From contig PDZW01000033.1 in the NCBI GenBank assembly GCA_002753155.1, positions 1 to 32,437 of the forward strand: a stretch of 32,437 nucleotides of DNA, read 5' to 3'. This stretch comes from Alphaproteobacteria bacterium WMHbin7. GTDB taxonomy: Bacteria; Pseudomonadota; Alphaproteobacteria; Rhodospirillales; WMHbin7. Numbering within the stretch: the stretch's first letter is position 1; each line of letters starts with the position of its first letter. Below, one piece after another: positions 28,941 through 32,437 of this stretch. A program made the position numbers and the translations under genes. Under the pieces are notes generated by a model. It was not told where the DNA came from. It was given only the letters and a program-made list of their open reading frames with translations, and did no database searches.

Positions 28941-29915
28941 CTAGCCGAGAAAGGACAGCCTGACCCGGCGCATCAGGGTTTCCAGCGCTCCCGCATCGAT
29001 CCCCTGAGCCTGGGGACGATGTTCAAGCGGCGGCGGCATCGGCAGGGAAACGCGCGGCGTCTCATTGAGATTGCCGCGGCTCTCGGACGGCTCCGCCCGG
29101 TTCAGGGCCAGATTGGCCGAGAGGACCGGCATGACCTGTGAAATCAGGGAATCGCGGGCACTTTCGCGCAGTTTGGCTGCTTCGGCACGGGCTACCTCTG
29201 GCGCCAGAGCCGGGCGAACCTCGACAATCTGCGGCTCTGGCTCCTGTGCCGCCTTTCGGGTCTCGGCCATCCGCTGAATGGTGCCGTCGATGGAATCGCG
29301 CACCTGGGAATAAACAGCGGCCACCGAGCGTGGCTTGTTGCCCTCATAAAAAACGGAATGATTATGTCTGGCGGCGGCGGGAAGAATCTTGGCAGCCACC
29401 TTCTCGGGCGCCTTTTCCTGCACATCCAAGAAGCGCGCGGCCCCGTTGGGTCCCAGGAAATGCGCCAAATACAATTCGGACGGCCCCACCTCGCGGTTCA
29501 GGCGCGACTCAAGGCGCTTCTCGTTGGTCTTGGCGTATTCGGCAGCCATCAGGGCCGACATCTCGGGATTCTGGCGCTGATCCAGAATGGCCTTGCGAAT
29601 GGCCGGATCGGCTACCTCCAGCGATCCATCCTCGTTGCGCTTGATCTTTTTGGCCAAATCCCCCTGGCCGTATTTCGAGCCGTTGGCCTTGTAAACCTCA
29701 AGCCAGGTCTGGCTGGTGAACTGAAACAGGCCGCGGGCCGAAGTGGTCGATGCCTTGGCCGAGGGATTAAGCCCGCTTTCCCTTGTCGCCTGGGCCACCA
29801 GGAACTCGAAACTGACCCCCGTCTTTTCGCTGGCCGACTTCAGCCCTTCGACCACATCCGGACGCACCTGCCGGCCAGCAACGGCACTGATCACGGATTG
29901 GTCATTGTTCAACAT
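28941..29915 (-). CDS. SLT-type lytic transglycosylase-like protein
   Basis: 324 residues. The N-terminal half is a lysozyme-like SLT domain: VSFEFLVAQATRESGLNPSAKA with catalytic Glu46, SARGLFQFTSQTWLEVY (59-75) and the AAEYAKTNEKRLESRLNREV helix, plus the YLAHFLGPNGAARFLD block typical of alphaproteobacterial members. It would cleave the MurNAc-GlcNAc bond of peptidoglycan. No signal peptide is visible, so export would need another route or it acts at a secretion or flagellar apparatus, as proposed for some similar proteins. The C-terminal 130 residues are Ala/Glu/Pro-rich and probably disordered. GGGG precedes ATG 29915. Divergent from the thioredoxin-fold gene; the intergenic region is only 73 bases. 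Confidence 0.85.
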   Translation of the reverse strand: MLNNDQSVISAVAGRQVRPDVVEGLKSASEKTGVSFEFLVAQATRESGLNPSAKASTTSARGLFQFTSQTWLEVYKANGSKYGQGDLAKKIKRNEDGSLEVADPAIRKAILDQRQNPEMSALMAAEYAKTNEKRLESRLNREVGPSELYLAHFLGPNGAARFLDVQEKAPEKVAAKILPAAARHNHSVFYEGNKPRSVAAVYSQVRDSIDGTIQRMAETRKAAQEPEPQIVEVRPALAPEVARAEAAKLRESARDSLISQVMPVLSANLALNRAEPSESRGNLNETPRVSLPMPPPLEHRPQAQGIDAGALETLMRRVRLSFLG

Positions 29916-29960
29916 GTGTAGCCCCAGTTTCTTGACGTCCCTCCAGATTACGGCGATTCA

Positions 29961-29976
29961 TTAACGGAATCGTTAA
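29961..29976. promoter_or_regulatory. Inverted repeat before the thioredoxin-fold gene
   Basis: TTAACGGAATCGTTAA is a perfect 6-base inverted repeat with a 4-base centre, directly before the AAAGGAG ribosome site of the gene at 29989. TTGACG (29932-29937) upstream with a poor -10 (GATTCA, 29955-29960) would place a promoter just before it, so a repressor bound here could block initiation. It also resembles the CtrA half-sites but has 8 rather than 7 bases between the TTAA elements. Confidence 0.35.
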
Positions 29977-29988
29977 AAGGAGCCCCCC

Positions 29989-30543
29989 ATGGCCATTTCC
30001 ACCCCCATCTGCAATTTCGGCTGGCCCGCCCCGGATTTCAGCCTGCAGGGCATCGACGGCCAGATATGGACCCCCGCCCGGGCCAAGGGCCCCAAGGGGC
30101 TTGTCGTCATGTTCCTCTGCAACCATTGCCCCTATGTTCAGGCCATTGCCCAGCGCCTGGTTAAGGATATTGAAAAGCTTCATGAAATTGGCGTCGGCGC
30201 CATCGGGATCATGAGCAACGACACGATCCGCTATCCTGAGGATTCCTTCGAAAACATGAAGATCTTTGCCAAAACGCACGCCTTTGGCTTCCCCTACGTC
30301 ATCGACCGGAGCCAGGAAACCGCCAGGGCCTACGATGCGGTCTGCACCCCCGATTTCTTCGGATTCAATGCCGATCTGGCCCTTCAGTACCGGGGCAGGC
30401 TCGATTCCTCGGGCCGGAACCCCGCCCCGCTCGATGCAAAACGCGAGCTTTATCTTGCCATGAAGCAGGTGGCCGAGACCGGCCAGGGGCCCCAGGATCA
30501 GGTTCCGAGCATGGGCTGCTCGATCAAATGGCGTGAGGCTTGA
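29989..30543 (+). CDS. Thioredoxin-fold/peroxiredoxin-like protein (PRX_like1 group)
   Basis: 184 residues, cytosolic. APDFSLQGIDGQIWTPA (14-30) is the typical start of AhpC/TSA-Redoxin proteins; the active-site region is LVVMFLCNHCPYVQAI with a CNHC (C44, C47) CxxC-type pair, then GAIGIMSNDTIRYPEDSFENM and a cis-Pro region CTPDFFGF. Members of this group are widespread, annotated as thioredoxin family or redoxin, and presumably reduce peroxides or disulfides; no specific substrate is known to me. The AAAGGAG site is a strong ribosome-binding site at ATG 29989. Divergent from the transglycosylase gene. Confidence 0.9.
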   Translation: MAISTPICNFGWPAPDFSLQGIDGQIWTPARAKGPKGLVVMFLCNHCPYVQAIAQRLVKDIEKLHEIGVGAIGIMSNDTIRYPEDSFENMKIFAKTHAFGFPYVIDRSQETARAYDAVCTPDFFGFNADLALQYRGRLDSSGRNPAPLDAKRELYLAMKQVAETGQGPQDQVPSMGCSIKWREA

Positions 30544-30568
30544 GCCTGGAGCGACTGGCGGCTATGGT
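30540..30568 (+). promoter_or_regulatory. Predicted promoter of the YfgM-like/bamB operon
   Basis: TTGAGC (30540-30545) and TATGGT (30563-30568) with a 17-base spacer. The -35 overlaps the stop codon of the thioredoxin-fold gene. Transcription would start near 30575, about 22 bases before GTG 30597, with AGAGAGG as the ribosome site. Confidence 0.5.
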
Positions 30569-30596
30569 AGCGCCCGCAATTTAGAGAGAGGCCACA

Positions 30597-31274
30597 GTGA
30601 GCGATAAAGATCCCGTTAGCGACGCCCTGATCCGCGAGGTCGATGAGGACCTGAAGCGCGAACAGGTCGAGAAGCTGTGGAAGGCCTATGGGAAATACGT
30701 CATTTCAGGGGCCGTAGCGCTTGTTCTGGGCGTTGCGGGCTATGAAGCCTATAGCTCCTGGAAAATCCGTCAGGCCCAGGATGACAGCCTGCGCTTCGCC
30801 ACCGTTGCCTCGCAGGCGATCAGGGGCAGGGATGAGGCCTCGCTGGCCGGTTTGGACGGCTTGACCAAGGAAAGCCAGACCGTCTATGGCCCCCTGGCCC
30901 AGCTCAGGAAGGCAGGGATTCTAGCCGCCCGCAAGGATACCGATAAGGCCGTCCAGAGCCTGGAGGGTGCCGCCGCCTCGTCCGATCTGCCCGCCCTCTA
31001 CCGCGAAGCAGCCCGCCTGCAGGCGGTACTGCTGCAACTAGATACGGCCGATCCGGCCAAATTGGCGGCGCAACTCGATCAATTGGCAGCACCCGGTCAG
31101 CCCTGGCGTCATTCCGCCCTGGAGCTTCAGGCCTTGTTGGCCCTGCGCACGGGCGACAAGGCCAAGGCGCTCGATATCTATACCCGCCTTTCCGACGACG
31201 TGGCGGCCCCCCAGGGGCTTCGCGCCCGCGCTGCCGAAGCCAGACAAGCCATCGATTCACAAGGACAGGGCTGA
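30597..31274 (+). CDS. YfgM-like membrane-anchored TPR protein
   Basis: 225 residues with a GTG start preceded by AGAGAGG. Cytosolic N-terminus with the helix IREVDEDLKREQVEKLWKAYGKY (13-35), one transmembrane segment (about 34-55), then a periplasmic TPR-like helical domain rich in Ala/Leu repeats. This is the tetratricopeptide repeat-like (TPR_21/YfgM) family; E. coli YfgM is an ancillary SecYEG/PpiD-associated chaperone. It overlaps bamB by one stop/start base set (TGATG), the same neighbour relation (yfgM-bamB-der) as in E. coli and many Proteobacteria, which supports the assignment. Confidence 0.9.
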   Translation: MSDKDPVSDALIREVDEDLKREQVEKLWKAYGKYVISGAVALVLGVAGYEAYSSWKIRQAQDDSLRFATVASQAIRGRDEASLAGLDGLTKESQTVYGPLAQLRKAGILAARKDTDKAVQSLEGAAASSDLPALYREAARLQAVLLQLDTADPAKLAAQLDQLAAPGQPWRHSALELQALLALRTGDKAKALDIYTRLSDDVAAPQGLRARAAEARQAIDSQGQG

Positions 31275-32437
31275 TGCCGTCGATCTTTCGTTTCCGCCTT
31301 CCCCTCCTGTTGCTCCTGGGCCTTCTTCCCCTGGCCAATTGCACCTGGATCGAAGACACCTGGCTGGGTGAAAACAAGAAGCCCCTGCCCGGCTCCAGAA
31401 TTTCCGTGCTGGCGCACGACAGCAAGCTGAAACCCGATCCTCAGGCCGCCGAGCAGGAACTCAGGCTGCCCGCCCCCGAAGCCAACGCCGACTGGCCCCA
31501 GGCCGGGGGATACTCGACCCATGCCCTCCATCACATGATGATCGGCCCTGCGCTCAAGAAGGTTTGGACGGCCAGCATCGGCACCGGAGCAACAGATTAC
31601 CGCAGGCTTTTGGCGCCGCCCGTAATCGCGGGCGGGCGCATTTTCGCCATGGATGTCGAGGCCCGTGTTTCGGCTTATGACCAGAAGAACGGCAACCGCC
31701 TGTGGCGGGTTGATCTGACTCCCGACGAGGAAGACGGCGACGATCTGATGGGCGGCGGCTTGGCCGTCGATGGCGGACGCCTGTTCGCCACCACCGGCTT
31801 TGGCCATGTGGTTGCCCTGGACCCCGCCAACGGCAAGGCCTTGTGGCGCACCAAACAGCAGACCGCTCTGCGCGCCGCTCCCACGGCGCGGGCGGGACGC
31901 CTGTTCGTCATCACCATGGACGATCAGACCATCGCGCTCGATCAGGCCAACGGCAAGACCTTGTGGACGCATACCGGCATCAACGAAGGGGCGAGTGTGC
32001 TGGGTGCGGCCAGCCCCGCCGCCGACGATACGATGGTCATTGCCCCTTATTCATCGGGCGAGTTGGCGGCACTTCGGGTCGAGAACGGGACCGTCCTCTG
32101 GTCGGACTCACTGGCTGCAGGGCGCAGAACCGACGCCGTTTCCGGTCTCTCCGATATTCGTGGACGGCCCATCATCGACCGGGGTCGCGTTTTCGTCATC
32201 GGCCACGGCGACCTGATGGTGGCCATCGACATGCGCTCGGGTCGGCGCATCTGGGAAGCCGAAATCGGCGGCGTGCAAAGCCCCTGGATCGCTGGCGACT
32301 ATCTCTATGCCGTCACCAACAATGCTGAAGTGGTCTGTGTCGAGGCCAAGTCGGGGCGCATCCGCTGGGTAACCCCGCTTCAGCGCTGGAAGAATGCAGA
32401 GAAGAAAAAAGACCCCATCGTCTGGGCCGGGCCCATT
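31274..32437 (+). CDS. bamB: Outer-membrane assembly lipoprotein BamB (partial, runs off window)
   Basis: The first 388 codons are present; the frame is still open at the window end. Signal peptide: basic MPSIFRFR, Leu-rich core, then lipobox LANC with Cys23 (Asn just before Cys is unusual, normally Gly/Ala/Ser). The mature part is an eight-bladed beta-propeller made of PQQ-like repeats, each with a Trp-containing end: NGNRLWRVDL, NGKALWRTKQ, NGKTLWTHTG, NGTVLWSDS, SGRRIWEAEI, SGRIRWVTPL. BamB helps the BAM complex fold outer-membrane proteins. It overlaps the YfgM-like gene (TGATG). In relatives der (engA) follows; this is not visible here. Confidence 0.93.
   Translation, partial: MPSIFRFRLPLLLLLGLLPLANCTWIEDTWLGENKKPLPGSRISVLAHDSKLKPDPQAAEQELRLPAPEANADWPQAGGYSTHALHHMMIGPALKKVWTASIGTGATDYRRLLAPPVIAGGRIFAMDVEARVSAYDQKNGNRLWRVDLTPDEEDGDDLMGGGLAVDGGRLFATTGFGHVVALDPANGKALWRTKQQTALRAAPTARAGRLFVITMDDQTIALDQANGKTLWTHTGINEGASVLGAASPAADDTMVIAPYSSGELAALRVENGTVLWSDSLAAGRRTDAVSGLSDIRGRPIIDRGRVFVIGHGDLMVAIDMRSGRRIWEAEIGGVQSPWIAGDYLYAVTNNAEVVCVEAKSGRIRWVTPLQRWKNAEKKKDPIVWAGPI

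Noticed and set aside
29961..29976. CtrA-type binding site (TTAA-N7-TTAA) before the thioredoxin-fold gene
   Set aside because: The spacing between the TTAA elements is eight bases, not seven; kept only as a generic inverted repeat.
1..32437. tRNA genes, rRNA genes, CRISPR arrays and insertion sequences
   Set aside because: All intergenic gaps were read; none shows a cloverleaf with a conserved T-loop, regularly spaced direct repeats, or a transposase frame with terminal inverted repeats. The patch at 1312-4260 also shows no flanking direct repeats that I can see.

Overview
The window looks like chromosomal DNA of an alphaproteobacterium in or near the Rhodospirillales (Magnetospirillum/Rhodospirillum-like). 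The evidence is the GC-rich coding style, the Rhodospirillum-centenum-type Che3 gene set, the divergent hydroxyacid dehydrogenase/SH3 pair, and the YfgM-like/BamB and rplY-pth-ychF blocks. No rRNA, tRNA, CRISPR array or complete insertion sequence was seen.

Layout. (1) 147-1286: a receiver-SpoIIE phosphatase with a degenerate receiver. (2) 1312-4260: an accessory patch, partly clearly AT-rich. It holds an Abi_2/HEPN gene, a frameshifted BrnA-type antitoxin remnant, a second HEPN-like gene and two orphan lipoprotein genes. (3) 4487-7857: a D-2-hydroxyacid dehydrogenase divergent from an SH3-domain periplasmic protein, then a candidate small RNA unit carrying two CRP-type palindromes, then an elbB plus LpxL-like acyltransferase operon on the minus strand. 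(4) 7965-16735: an eight-gene plus-strand operon for a surface glycan (three GT4, one GT9 and two GT2 glycosyltransferases, an AsnB amidotransferase and a dihydroorotase-family hydrolase), probably read from a leaderless promoter. (5) 16856-26059: a seven-gene chemosensory operon, cheW-cheR(TPR)-cheW-mcp-cheA(REC)-cheB-hybrid kinase with two receivers. Its composition matches the Wsp/Che3 'alternative cellular function' class rather than flagellar chemotaxis. (6) 26049-28463: minus-strand housekeeping genes rplY-pth-ychF, with ychF overlapping the end of the chemosensory operon tail to tail. (7) 28595-32437: a small Cys-rich protein, a lytic transglycosylase-like protein, a thioredoxin-fold protein, a YfgM-like membrane protein and bamB, which runs off the window end.

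How the genes work together. The LpxL-like acyltransferase, the GT operon and BamB all concern the outer membrane and its polysaccharide. The Che3-like pathway ends in a histidine kinase rather than a flagellar CheY, so it probably controls gene expression or development; in R. centenum the homologous system controls cyst formation. The candidates most worth new work are the predicted CRP-controlled small RNA at about 6120-6294 with a CCTCC (anti-Shine-Dalgarno) apical loop, the Che3-type operon with its inverted-repeat promoter, the dihydroorotase-like protein lacking a metal-ligand histidine inside a glycan operon, and the HEPN/lipoprotein patch.
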